DNA of 64,000 bases from Triatoma infestans (Eukaryota; Arthropoda; Insecta; Hemiptera; Reduviidae). The notes under the pieces were generated by a model. It did not search any database. It was not told the DNA's origin and saw only the letters and a list, made by a program, of their open reading frames with translations. Shown here piece by piece: positions 32,038 to 42,669 of this stretch (positions within the stretch are counted from its first letter, which is position 1; each line of letters opens with the position of its first letter). Where the stretch lies: positions 1-64,000 of the forward strand of contig JAAEAF010007673.1 in NCBI GenBank assembly GCA_011037195.1, written 5' to 3'. Both the position numbers and the translations under genes were made by a program.

Positions 32038-33023
32038 TCTGGTGTGAAACACTCACACAACTTTCTCTTACTCCTGTTCCAAAATTATAACTGACAAAGG
32101 TTATAGTTTGTGTACCAAATATAACGAAATTCGTCGGTAACTGAAAAAACTGTTCAGTAAAAGCGCACTTCCGGCTTACAAATTTTCTTAAAACTTGGCA
32201 TTTAGGCCATCTATTTATTTCTAATTAATTTTGTTTGGATGATAGAATTGTATAATCAACTATAAAAGCACTTTAGAAGAAACTGTAACCCCACCCCTCC
32301 CCTAAAAGTGCCCTTAAATGAATTTTCCCAGAGAAATGTTTTCTATAAAAGTTGTAGATGCTTGAATGTTTAGTTTATAATACTGTTTCAAGAAAATCGT
32401 CGGGGCCATTTTTGAGAAAATCACGAAAAAGTGAAAAAAATCATTTAGTAAAGTGTAAAAACAAAAGCACTTCCGGTTTTTCGATTTTTCTCAAACTCGG
32501 AATTTCAACAACATATTTAATTCTAATTAACATTATTTAAATGACCGAATTGTGTAATAACCTGAAATAGCACTTTAGAGGGTAACCTAACCCCGCCCTT
32601 CCCCCAGAAGGACCCTTAAATCAATTTTCCCAGAGAAATGTTTCAAATAAAAGTTGTAGCTCCTTGTATATGTAGTTGAGGTACCAAGTTTAAAGAAAAT
32701 CGTTGAAGCCATTTTTGAGAAAAACGCGAAAAAGTAAAAAAAACAACTAGTAAAGTGGTACTTCCGGTTGATGAATTTTGACAGATAACGCACAGTCAGA
32801 TCGCATGGTGATACCTAAACGGAATATTAAGTTTCAGTTTTCTACGGTTTTTCGTTTTTGAGCTATGCTGTTCACATACACACACACACACACACAGAGA
32901 CCATTTGCTAAAAACCACTTTTTTGGACTCAGGGGACCTCAAAACGGATATTTCCGGTGAAAACTAGATATCGAAAATTTGACACGATTACAATACTTCC
33001 TCTTACTAGGAGTAAGAGAAAGT
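32038..33023 (-). repeat. Family R copy, full-length reference copy
   Basis: 986 bp on the minus strand: TCTGGTGTGAAACACTCACA, ACTTTCTCTTACTCC, three modules, a CACACACACACACACA microsatellite, GGACTCAGGGGACCTCAAAA, TTTCCGGTGAAAACTAGATA, and the terminal hairpin CTTCCTCTTACTAGGAGTAA followed by GAGAAAGT. In this orientation one end has a TC start about 20 bp outside the inverted-repeat word, while the other end stops at the word itself. It sits between A-runs. No coding capacity. Boundaries are inferred from comparison with eight other copies. Confidence 0.9.
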
Positions 33024-33488
33024 AAAAAAGATTCATATAAAAATTTTAGTTATAATTCACTAGTAAAATATACTAAGCTTTCTATAAAACGATAGAGCCG
33101 TTTTCGAGGAAATCATGAAAAAGTGAAAAACATTCTAATAAAGTGACGATATTCATTACTATTACTTATTTGTTTAATCAATTTAATCGTTTAAATTATT
33201 ACCGTTTAATTGTAAAATCGTACAGCTTCTTTGGAAAGAAACTCGATATATCGTGTCCCCCCCCTAAAAACCTAATAAAATCAGAAAAATGTTTTTGAAA
33301 TAGCCCCTAAAAATATATTATTCATTCGCTCATTATGGGATGATAAAATTTTTTTTGGAAGTTTGGCATGTTGGTCGAAAGAATACCAAAGTCGGGTTAT
33401 AGTTCCTTCAGTTGCCACATGGTCGAGTACATAACGTTCAAAATACTATTGAGTTTACATAAACTAAGTACTTATAAAGAAAAAAAAA
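33024..33488. other. Spacer between two R copies
   Basis: Contains faint R-module words near 33085-33150 (GAGCCGTTTTCGAGGAAATC), suggesting an older R remnant. No gene is recognised. Confidence 0.4.
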
Positions 33489-34275
33489 TCTGGTGTAAAA
33501 CATTCACACAACTTTCTCTTACACCAGTTCTCAAAATTATAATTGACAAATTTTATATCAGAGACATTTTCCAGCTCTGCGCAACGACAAATTTTATAAT
33601 TTGTGTACCAAATTTAATGAAATTCGTGGAAAACTGAAAAAATTATCCAATAAAAGCGCACTTCCTGTTTACTAATGTCCTTGAAACTCAGAATTTTGGC
33701 CATCTATTTATTTCTAATTAATTTTCTTTGGATGATAGAATTGTATAATCAACTATGATAGCACTTTACAGAAAAACGTAACCCCATCCTTCCCCTAAAA
33801 GTGCCTTTAAATGAATTTTTCCAGAGAAATGTTTTATATAAAAGTTGTAGATCTTTGTATTTTTAGTTTATATGGGATATTTCAAGAAAATCGTTGGAGC
33901 CATTTTTGAGAAAATTGCGAAAAAGTGAAAAAAATCATTTAGCAAAGTGGTAAACGCACTTCCCGTTGTCCGAGTATGTTCAAACTCGGAATTTCAACAA
34001 CATATTCAATTCTAACTAAAATTATTTAGATGACAGAGTTGTCTAATAACCTGAAAAACCACTTTATATGAAAACCATATTAAGTATTCTGCGATTTTTC
34101 GTTTTTGAGCTATGCTGTTCACATACATACACACACACACACACACACAGACCATTGGCTAAAAACCACTTTTTTGAACTCAGGGGACCTCAAAACGGAT
34201 ATTTCCGGTGAAAACTCGATATCGAAAATTGGACACGATTACAATACTTCCTCTTACTAGGGAGTAAGAGAAAGT
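33489..34275 (-). repeat. Family R copy with 29-bp Penelope-type insert
   Basis: Starts TCTGGTGTAAAACATTCACA and ends AGGGAGTAAGAGAAAGT. Part of the first module is deleted near 34070. A 29-bp foreign segment at 33557-33585 is flanked by a perfect 12-bp duplication. Confidence 0.85.
33545..33597. mobile_element. Minute Penelope-type insertion with 12-bp duplication
   Basis: GACAAATTTTAT occurs at 33545-33556 and 33586-33597. Between them, 29 bp combine ATCAGAGACATTTTCC (matching one strand of the Penelope-type end) and AGCTCTGCGCAAC (matching the other strand, GCTCTGCGGAAC). It is an extremely short retro-insertion with an internal strand switch. Confidence 0.65.
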
Positions 34276-34706
34276 AAAAAATGTTTACAAGAGACATTTC
34301 TTACTTTAAAAACACTCTTTAAAATAAAATAATGTAAACCAAATAATAATAAACAGTAACCATACTTCAAAATAATAACTAAACAAGCAAACCTTCCCAA
34401 CCTTATCTCAAACAATATCTTTTGCTTTGATTGTACACAGCGTCTTACGCATTCATTTCGATAGTCAAGATTTTTTGACCAAGTATTTTAAGTTTTTAAA
34501 AAACGTGAAGCTATTTTCAACAAAAAATGTAAAAAGGCCGAAGGAAAAGAAATGAAAACCAATCAGTAAAATCATACTCTCCAGTTTACGAATTAAGTTT
34601 GAGTTTTCTATAATTTTTTAGTTTTTTCGATATGTTTTTCACATACATACAATACACACTATTTTGCTTCAGATATAGGGCACTGCGATCTGAAACTACA
34701 CTCTTT
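34276..34706. other. Unclassified stretch with R fragment
   Basis: 34570-34700 retains minus-strand R words (AATTAAGTTTGAGTTTTCTA, CACATACATACAATACACA). Otherwise no feature. Confidence 0.4.
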
Positions 34707-34926
34707 TTTTTTCTTTTTTTTTTTATATAGTGCAAGATCTATTGTGCCCCACTCTTAGGAGCATTGCCGGCCAGTCACCAGGCAGTGTTCTCTCGTTACA
34801 GACAATGCTACATATTACCAAGCAGTGAGCTGTAGAATCTCATAAGAACGGAAAAATCTAAGGACAATACTGCTGGACTTGAACTCCATATAGAAGTCCA
34901 GAACGCACTAGCACTGAGCTAGTCCC
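34707..34926 (-). mobile_element. tRNA-derived SINE (family S1), worn
   Basis: Minus-strand S1 copy: GACTAGCTCAGTGCTAGTGC at the A box, a damaged B box (AGTTCAAGTCCAGC), CAGTGTTCTCTCGTTACAGA complement in the body and a T-rich start at 34707-34727 that is the A-tail. The tRNA head is eroded compared with 28018-28236. Confidence 0.75.
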
Positions 34927-34954
34927 CTACCCCCTTCCCCACAACATTGATAAA

Positions 34955-35400
34955 AACATTTTTTTTTTTTGGATTGTTCCACTTTTATTGGGTCTCCTCT
35001 ACCTACTAATTTCCTATGAGCTTCTTCCATTCTGTTCTATCTAAAGCTTCCTCAATCGCTCAATCCATGTCTCTTGAATTTCGTTCGTCCATTTTTTTTT
35101 CTGGATCTTTTCCTTTTCCTTCTTCCTTCTATTTCCCATTCCAAAATTTTCTTTGGTAGCCTTCCATCTGTCATCCTTTCCACATGAGCCCAAACCAACG
35201 TAATCTCTACCTTTCTACTATTTCCAAAAGATTTTCCTCGTTCACACGTTCATCATACTTTTAATGTGAACATTTTTTCATTTTTTCTATTCTGGACTTT
35301 CTTGGTGAACGCCTCCAGAAGTCCATTTCGACCGCTAGCAATTTATTTTGCAGGCTTTTAGTTGTGGTCCATGCCTCAACTCCATAGAAACATTTTTTCC
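34955..35400 (-). pseudogene. RTE-like LINE C-terminal region
   Basis: Minus-strand translation across frameshifts gives FYGVEAWTTTKSLQNKLLAVEMDFWRR (split here by shifts), RKSRIEK, ERVN, ERLRWFG and WIERLRKL. This order (YGxExWT..., MxFWRR, R...RI, W.GH-like) is typical of the end of RTE-related ORF2 proteins. A T-run at 34962-34973 may be the A-tail. No intact frame remains. Confidence 0.65.
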
Positions 35401-35550
35401 ATACTTAAAACAATTATTTCTGGGGAAGTCATAATTTCGAAAATTTGAGTCATGTTAGAAATATCTCTTTTTATAAACAGTAAGAGGAAGTTAAAAACTA
35501 TTATTTCATTTAATGATTAGTAAATTATTTCATTTATAGTATAAACAAAA

Positions 35551-36179
35551 TCTGGTGTGAAACATTCACACAACTTTCTCTTAATCGTGTTCTCAAAATT
35601 ATAATTAACAAATGTTATAGTTTGTGTACCAAATATAACGAAATTCGTCGAAAACTGAAAAAGCTGTTCAGTAAAAGAGCACTTCCGGCTTACTAATTCT
35701 CTTAAAACTTGGAATTTTGGCCATCTATTTATTTCTAATTAATTTTGTTTGGATGATAGAATTGTATAATCAACTATGATACCACTTTAGAGGAAGCTGT
35801 AACCCACCCCACCCCTAAAAGTGCCCTTAAATGAATTTTCCAGAGAAATACCTTAATAAAAGATGAGGATCTTTGCATTTTAATTTATATACGAAGTTTC
35901 AAGAAAATCGTCGGAGCCATTTTTGAGAAAATCGCAAAAACGTAAAAAAACTAGTAATGTGGTATTTCCGGTTGAGGAATTTTGACAGATAACGCACCGT
36001 CAGATCCTATGGTGATACCAAAACGTAATATCAAGTTACAACTTTCTACGGTTTTTCGTTTTTGAGGTACGCTGTTCACATACATACACACACACACACA
36101 AAACACACACAGACCATTTGCTAAAAACAACTTTTTTGGACTCAGGGGACCTCAAAACGGATAGGAATAAGAGAAAGTT
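35551..36179 (-). repeat. Family R copy with module loss
   Basis: Begins TCTGGTGTGAAACATTCACA. The third module runs straight into the first (TCGTCGGAGCCATTTTTGAG then CGCAAAAACGTAAAA), so one module is missing. At the far end the GGTGAAAACTCGAT block is also deleted: GGGGACCTCAAAACGGATAG is joined to GAATAAGAGAAAGT. Confidence 0.82.
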
Positions 36180-36584
36180 TATATATAAATATAAAATATT
36201 AATGATAATATAAAATGTTGTAAAATGGATGTTGAGGTTTGGTCATAAAATATACGAGTATGTTGTGGAAAGATTCTGTGGCGTCTACAGGTTAGTAAAG
36301 AAAAAATCCTTTGGTTTCAATAAGGATGCTAATTTTCTATTTTCCTTAGTCCAATTTTTAAAAACCATGCAGGCACCATTTCCATAAGTTGTGGAGATAG
36401 AAGTAAAAAAAAAAAAGAAAAAAAAAGCCATTGTACAGTGATGAAATTATTGCTCACCTCAGCAATATTGAATATTTTGATGTTCGTTACGCTCGCTGTA
36501 TTTGTGACCGAACCCCAACATCCATTTTACAACTTCAAATATACAGCGCTAGTAATGAACATCAAAAGACAATAATATTAATAT
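36180..36584. other. AT-rich stretch without recognised gene
   Basis: Short chance frames only. No match to other elements here. Confidence 0.5.
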
Positions 36585-37340
36585 TTAATAGTCCAAACGG
36601 GAGTGGTGCTGCTGGATACTGCCTAGACAGGAACTGAACGACCGACTATTGCGTTAGGCAGCTTGAGGGCAAGATGTCGTCGCCTCAGGGACACGCTTCA
36701 GGTAGGGCAGCCTGGTGCCCAAGGTAGCAGCCCTACTACCAGGATCGGGGGCTTCAGGCCGATAATTCATTACCCTTAAAAGTTTATTATCACAAGCAAA
36801 AGGAATAAAAGAGCCAGACGGATCCCAATGGAAAAGACATGGCAAGGAAAATGGTTACAGAAATTTGGTACATGGTATATAAGAGGAATTACGGGAAAGG
36901 AAGTAGAATTGATAAAAGAGTTTAAAGTGGGTAACCTCGATTGGTTGGCGATAACTGAAACTAAAAAGAAGAAAAAAAAGGATGACAATCATTGAAAACG
37001 ACTTCATTCTTATTCACACAGGAGTTGAAAAGAACGAAAGGGCAAAAGCAGGAGTGGGTGGGTTTTCTTCTACACAACAAAAATGCCTCTAAGGTTAAAA
37101 GGTGGAGCATTAAGAGTGAAAGGTTAATGATAGTGGAATGGGATGATGGACACGAACATAATAGTCTCTTATGGACCAAATGAAGATGCTTTTAGTGGAA
37201 GAAAAGGAAAAATTTTTCACAGAATTACAAATCCTACTTGACGACTGTAAAGGAAAGAAAATAAAAAGAAGCCTGTACACTGCTAAAGCGGTAGAAGAGG
37301 ATCGATTATGTATGTATTTAATAGTCCAAAAAATTTTTTC
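36585..37340 (+). pseudogene. RTE-like LINE 5' region and endonuclease, broken
   Basis: 36626-36780 is a GC-richer 5' leader (GGGCAGCCTGGTGCCCAAGG, CCAGGATCGGGGGCTTCAGG). After it, plus-strand frames give WYIRGITGKEVELIKEF, LDWLAITETKKKK, then with frameshifts KAGVG-like, ALRVKG, YGPNEDAFSGRKEKFFTEL. This is the apurinic endonuclease fold of LINE ORF2 (N-terminal strand, the catalytic ITE.K box, the YGPN box). The enzyme nicks target DNA to prime reverse transcription. Truncated after ~37330; no reverse transcriptase follows. Confidence 0.75.
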
Positions 37341-38339
37341 AAAAAATGTAGATGTAATCAAAATTATTTTCTCCATAATCTTTGGGACGGGTTTTGTTTG
37401 ATATAATTAGAGAAAATTTTTGAATAAACTGATCAAATAAAGAAGGCCGCCTTTGTTATAAACAGAATTTAATTACATTGCGTGTCATTTAATAAAATAC
37501 TAACCTTAAAATTACTTCATTCATAACACCCTCCCCACTATTACTCTGGTTTTATGTTTTTGTTAAAACATTTAATTGGTGTTTTTATACCAACAGGTTT
37601 TTGATATTTATTTATTTATTTTTTACTGCCCAGTTCCTGTTTGTATAAAGCTCTGTGTGTCTAAATATCAAAACTATCTACTCACAAACAATTATATAGT
37701 AATTGTTTATACATATATGTCAGACTACTTGCTGCCTTGTCAGTTAACGTTGATTTAAATAATATAGATTTCTTTTTCTTATTCACTTCCATAATTGGTA
37801 CTCTATTATTATTGAACGTTGTCATTTTAGTAGAAGAATTGATTTTATAATATCTATTTAAGTGAGTAAAGTATGTGAAAGAATTTAGGATCGTTCAGTT
37901 TGAATGATGAAGTAGAAGTCTGTTGTTGCATCATTATCCTATAAGATCACTTTAAAACGTAAATTATTTTGTTACAGATACAAAAGAATGAGATAAACAT
38001 TCCCAATTTGTTCCATTTTTAACCTGGTATCTATCCATGTTTGGTGAAATATTTTGTGAATTCTAAATCTGAGTTTTCCATTTACGTACATTAATTGATA
38101 AGTAACTATGTAATAAAAGTCTTCATAGCAATCAATCCACTACTATTTCACGCTACTTAACCTCAAAAATATTACGTTAGATTCTGAACTTGTTTTTTTT
38201 TTTTTACATAGATTACAATCACCCGGGTAGCAATAAATTTTTAAATTGTCCATTATTAAGTATTTTAAGTAGTAAACGTTTTTTTGAAAAAAAAAAATGA
38301 AATTGGTGTAAAATATTGACATAAATCAACCAGTGTGGT
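37341..38339. other. AT-rich stretch without recognised gene
   Basis: No gene, RNA or family match. A T-run near 38192-38202. Confidence 0.6.
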
Positions 38340-38642
38340 TGTAACAGCAACCAAAGACAGTAAAGAGAAGACAAACAAACCCAAGCACTCTCTCGGACTG
38401 GAGTGGGAGAAACTGTATAAATACAGCGACGGACAGTCCAGAGATAGATAGTTGAAGACAGTTCAATATAGCCAATCGCTACGTGTCATTATCCATTTAC
38501 CGCTCTACCTTAACCATTCTCTATTGAAAAATTCCAGGCAGACTATGTCTTATTATTATTACACTTAGTTAACCAGTGCTTAAACCAGTCTTCTTATTTC
38601 ATCAACCAGACCTAAATTCTCTCCACCTAACATATCTATTAT
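38340..38642 (+). mobile_element. LTR-like unit (family D), plus orientation
   Basis: 303 bp, starting TGTAACAGCAACC and ending ATCTATTAT, flanked by GTGGT and ATGGT (one mismatch). About 75 bp in is AAACTGTATAAATACAGCGA, a clear TATA-box-like promoter. It is preceded by CACTCTCTCGGACTGGAGTG, conserved in all D units. The plan (terminal TG, TATA box, 5-bp duplication, no coding) fits a solo LTR of ~300 bp. Confidence 0.68.
38416..38430 (+). promoter_or_regulatory. TATA-box-like element in LTR-like unit
   Basis: TGTATAAATACAG sits at the same relative place as CTGTATTTAAGCAG complements in the 6480-7105 units. Probably the retroelement's pol II core promoter. Confidence 0.5.
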
Positions 38643-38696
38643 ATGGTGCATGACAGAAACATAAAGTAGAAGTCAACTATCTCTACACAAACTTGA

Positions 38697-38815
38697 TGGC
38701 CTTACTCTGACGATGTATGAGAGAAAAGATCCGAAACCGGGGAGAACCCCAACAAAGTGAAGCATGCTATGACGGATAAAAAATCGTAGTTGGTTATCCA
38801 GTAGCGTTGCGCACT
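38697..38815 (+). mobile_element. Penelope-type fragment, diverged third family
   Basis: CTCTGACGATGTATGAGAGA, GATCCGAAACCGG and AAAGTGAAGCATGCTATGAC follow the same order as CTGATGATGGG, CGAAACCGG and AAAATGAAGCAGGCTAACAC in the 24751 pair. The CTGANGA and GAAAC boxes survive, but no GTH cleavage site or stem I partner is evident. Confidence 0.45.
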
Positions 38816-38849
38816 CAAACCACATATTTATTAATTACATTCTTCTTAC

Positions 38850-39045
38850 TCCAGTTAATGCCCGCAAGGGGTATCTATTGCATGCAGTTACTTGGGGAGT
38901 AGCGATCCCACGGGCTACTACAGCTCCAGTACTCCATGCACTTCATCAGAACAGTATACAATACACTTAAACTACATACATTCTACACTTACAGACATGG
39001 ATAAACACAGTTTCGAGTTGATTGGCAAAAGCCAAGGGAGAAGGA
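38850..39045 (+). mobile_element. Bipartite SINE head (family S1b), tRNA part lost
   Basis: CCCGCAAGGGGTATCTATTG, CATGCAGTTACTTGGGGAGT and CATGCACTTCATCAGAACAG match the upstream half of the SINE at 55060-55451. It ends AAGGAAGGGATAAT, just where the tRNA A box should begin. Confidence 0.6.
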
Positions 39046-39513
39046 AGGGATAATTTTCAATATCAGTATCATAATTACAATAGATAAAAAAACAGATTTT
39101 TATAAAAATGGAATTTACAATAACCCCAAATTCTTTTTATTGTAAGAGAGCAATAATTTTGGACCAAAGAGATTATAAATTTTCTTTAAATGAACAGTTG
39201 ACAAGTAGAAAGACAAAATAAAAAGATGATCTGTATTCAATTCGACCGGGAATGTTGTCGATAAATTGTTTCAATTAATTTTTGTTGGGAATTTGAATAT
39301 TTGAGAAACGGTGGTTTCAAAACTCCACTTCATCTTTAAGAAAAAAAAAATTATGGAAAATTAATTCAGAATTAGCCAGTAATTGACAACTTGTATTAAT
39401 ATTATAATCAACAAAATTATTTTAGGTTTATCTTTGTTAAAAATTATTCAAGTTGTCTTAAAATGGGCTGAAAAACTCACTTGAGTCGAGTCCAATATTA
39501 ACGCCTATAGGTA
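39046..39513. other. AT-rich stretch without recognised gene
   Basis: No coding or repeat feature seen. Confidence 0.5.
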
Positions 39514-39933
39514 TCTGCCCACTACACTGTACCATACTAGGACCATAACCGATCGACACATGCAAACTAATATTCTTTGTATTTGAAGTATCAAACAATA
39601 CCCACTAGACTGTTCCGTTCACCGCCCAATACCGCGTGCTATGACCGTACCCTCAACAATTTGACGGAGAGAATATTTTGCAGGAAACGGCACGCTACCA
39701 AACCGGCGTATGCTCCCCGTTATAATCGCACCTGTTACAACCTGTTTTCCAACGAAAATGGAAAATGTACAACAACCGATAGAACGGGAACCAAACAGGT
39801 ACGATACGGTTATCATACGTGTTGTATACGGGAATAGAACACTGTTGATTCGTTACAGTGGGCATAGATAGTGATCGGAGCGCCTGACACGTTCCTATTA
39901 CGTTTCTAGTATGGTATGGTCCTAGTGGGCAGA
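39514..39933. mobile_element. MITE-like element with 11-bp inverted ends
   Basis: TCTGCCCACTA (39514-39524) and TAGTGGGCAGA (39923-39933) are perfect inverted ends, with further inverted words inside (ACCATACTAG / CTAGTATGGT). The 420-bp interior is GC-richer than the surroundings and contains short repeated AACGG/ACCAAAC words. No convincing target duplication was found. The 86-codon frame inside has no known similarity. Confidence 0.55.
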
Positions 39934-40107
39934 CAACTTAATAGTTTTTTTTTATTATATTGTTTCAATTAAATTGATGCAGGATACTTATTGAATAATA
40001 ATAATAATTATCCAAATTATCATTTCTTGAACAACTTCATCCAAAAACAGAGCTACAGATCACCCAATAAAATTTAATTAATGTAATGTAAATGTAAATG
40101 TAAATAT

Positions 40108-41012
40108 GTTATATGCACACCTTTGGGAGAAATGATCAAAAAAAATATAAATTAGGATTTTGTAATTATAAGTAAAGTATATTAGTAGAAAAATATTTAA
40201 TATTGGTTGTTACTTAGTACAATTTCAAGAATGGGTTTTTACGAGGTTGGGTGAAACAATGAGGGACAGTTAGAAAGGTAGAATACCATTCGTACAATAA
40301 AAGGGAATTTCCCTTCCTTTCAATCTTGAATAGAGGGAGGGATTATATATATGTAGTGCCTCAAATAGGGAGGATCAAATTTTTGTGGTTCAGGAAAGAG
40401 TGCTCTTTGTCGATTAATAAATAAATATGTTAATTATTAATTAATTATTATAATTCATATCTTAAATCTTCTCTAATGGGATCTCGTGGGGTCTGTGTTT
40501 ACCTGAATCTATGAGGGATAATAAATAAGCAAACGAATAAACATAAAAAGAAATATAATATGCAATTCAAAAATAAGTATCTACATAATCAAAATCATCA
40601 ATCTATTATATCTAAATCTCATTCTTTAAATAACAATACTACGTAATAATTATGATACTTTGGCAATTAAAAGTGTTGTAGCACTTTAAACACATATATC
40701 AATCAACAACCAGCACTCTTTCCTGAACCACAAAAATTTGATCCTCCCTATTTGAGGCACTACATACATATAATCCCTCCCTCTATTCAAGAGTGGATGG
40801 AAGGGAAATTCCCTTTTAATGTAACCAAAGGTATTCTACTTTCTAACTGTTCCTCATTGTTTCACCCAACCTTCCTAAAAACCTAATCTTGAATTTGCAC
40901 TAAGTAACAACCAAGATTAAATGTTTCTCTACTAATATACTTTACTTATAATTATAAAATCCTAATTTATATTTTTTTTTAATCATTTCTCCCAAAGATG
41001 TGCACATTACAC
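40108..41012. repeat. Long foldback: 300-bp inverted arms, 300-bp spacer
   Basis: Left arm ~40108-40404 and right arm ~40712-41012 are near-identical inverted copies. Shared stretches are AGAGTGCT, GGTTCAGGAAAGAG, GATCAAATTTTTGTGG, TAGTGCCTCAAATAGGGAGG, GGGAATTTCCCTTCC and GGGAGAAATGATC. The spacer holds no recognisable gene. It could be a foldback transposon or an inverted duplication. A transcript through it would form ~300 bp of double-stranded RNA. Confidence 0.85.
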
Positions 41013-41216
41013 ATAATTAAAAAATTTCCTTAAATAATATCGTAAGAAAATGGCAAACACCATAATTGGAATATAAGAGTTATTTGTCTAATAATAAATT
41101 AAATTAAAAAAATAAAATCAGAAGTATACAATATTAATGTTAATAATAATAATAATAAAAGGTAACAACACAATATACGTGATAAAGCAGTTTTTTATTT
41201 ATTATTACTATTATTA

Positions 41217-41282
<66 letters not shown>

Positions 41283-41959
41283 AAGATTGGCTATTGAACA
41301 AGGTCGTTGAAATTTGATTGGAAAATATAAATAGTCAAAAAAAAAATTTTACAATTAAAGAGGTTTAGTTCGTGACTGGAGTCTCTTAGAAGGCGGATTA
41401 AGAATAATTATGTATCATATAGAAACTATAAAGAAATGTTATTCATTTATAATAATTATAAGCGCCATTCTTGCATTTTAATTCTAATAAAACTTGTTTT
41501 TATTATTATTATTATTAATCTATCATTCATTTAGGAGGGAGGGGCGAGAGGCATTTTTTGTTTTTATTTTGATTGTAAATGTTGACTATTGGAAGTTTTA
41601 TCCTTTTTTTTTTTTTTATTTGAGATCGTATATTCTGAGAAATGTATATAGTCTGAGAGATTTCTTGTTATTCATTTCTCATATGTGCAAAACATGAAAT
41701 TAATATTAAATACTTATTATGTATTATAAAGGTCAGCCATTTCAGTTGTAGTAAACTGTTAAAAAAAAAAAATCTTTGTGAAACACTCACATGACCTCTA
41801 TTACATTTAAAACGACAAGTTTTTGTTTAAACTTCCAATTTTAGCCATTGTTCTAACATAAATATAGACGTGGTGGGGAACCAATATCTAATCAGGCAGG
41901 TAATAGACGTGACTACATTGTAGTCACCAACTTCTTACCACATTTAAAATTTAATGCCA
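41013..41959. other. AT-rich stretch with TTA microsatellite
   Basis: A (TTA)n microsatellite at 41216-41278 and a smaller one near 41502-41516. 41770-41800 has the outer end of a family R copy (AAATCTTTGTGAAACACTCA). No gene. Confidence 0.6.
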
Positions 41960-42130
41960 CAAATTCGTGTTGGTGTAGTGGTTATGAGCATGGACTTGTA
42001 TGTGAAAGTTCACCAGTTCGAGCCCCGCGTATAACTGTTAAATTTTATATTCGTTTAAAAAAATGTTAATAGTAAATTATGTGCTTCCGCCCTCGTCCAC
42101 GACTCCTAATTTGGGTAGTTTGACGTTAAG
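41960..42130 (+). mobile_element. tRNA-derived SINE (family S2)
   Basis: TTGGTGTAGTGGTTATGAGC (A box) and CACCAGTTCGAGCCCCGCG (B box) at normal spacing, then a body TATAACTGTTAAATTTTATA. This tRNA head is different from family S1. A matching copy on the other strand lies at 42670-42790. Confidence 0.7.
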
Positions 42131-42239
42131 CACTCCTGAAAAAAATTACTTACTGAAGTGGTTTGGAAGAGTAAAGTTTAATGCTACTTAATTTAATTTT
42201 AAGCTACTTAATGCTACGTAAGTGACCTGAAAAATCACT

Positions 42240-42455
42240 TATGCCCGCTGGAGCCTTCTCAGTGCACTGCGGCCCGGCTACAGACAACACTGCCCATCAC
42301 CGGATAGTGAGCTGTAGAAAGATAGAAATACATTCGCTAAAAACAGTTTTTTTCATACACAGAGGACCTCAAAACCTGTAGTTCGTTGAAAACTCATTTT
42401 CGAAAGTTCAAGACAATCATAATACTTTCACTTTCCAGGAATAAGAGAAAAAGTT
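42240..42455 (-). repeat. SINE S1 fragment joined to family R end
   Basis: 42240-42320 is a minus-strand S1 body piece (GAGCCTTCTCAGTGCACTGC, GTGAGCTGTAG). 42335-42455 is the end of a minus-strand R copy (CATTCGCTAAAAACAGTTTT, GGACCTCAAAACCTGTAG, GGAATAAGAGAAAAAGT). Confidence 0.6.
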
Positions 42456-42669
42456 AAAAGTTTACTATAACAGCTTCTTGAGATCTTGATTCTCGAATCT
42501 GTGGTAGGGCATTTAATCGATGTACTTTGAAGTACTATTATCATTTTTTGTATATGTTTTGTAGTATCAAAAAATCTAGCACCATCTTGGTTAAAGAGAC
42601 CCTGGATACGTTATCAAGCAATACGTTCATGAGAGATTTCTATTAAATGGGAAACATGCTATGCGCTTG

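Noticed and set aside
40108..41012. CRISPR-like or tandem array
   Set aside because: The structure is one pair of long inverted arms; no direct repeats with spacers exist in the window.
41960..42060. Possible true tRNA gene
   Set aside because: A and B boxes are present, but there is no acceptor stem pairing and the sequence continues into a SINE body shared with 42670-42790.
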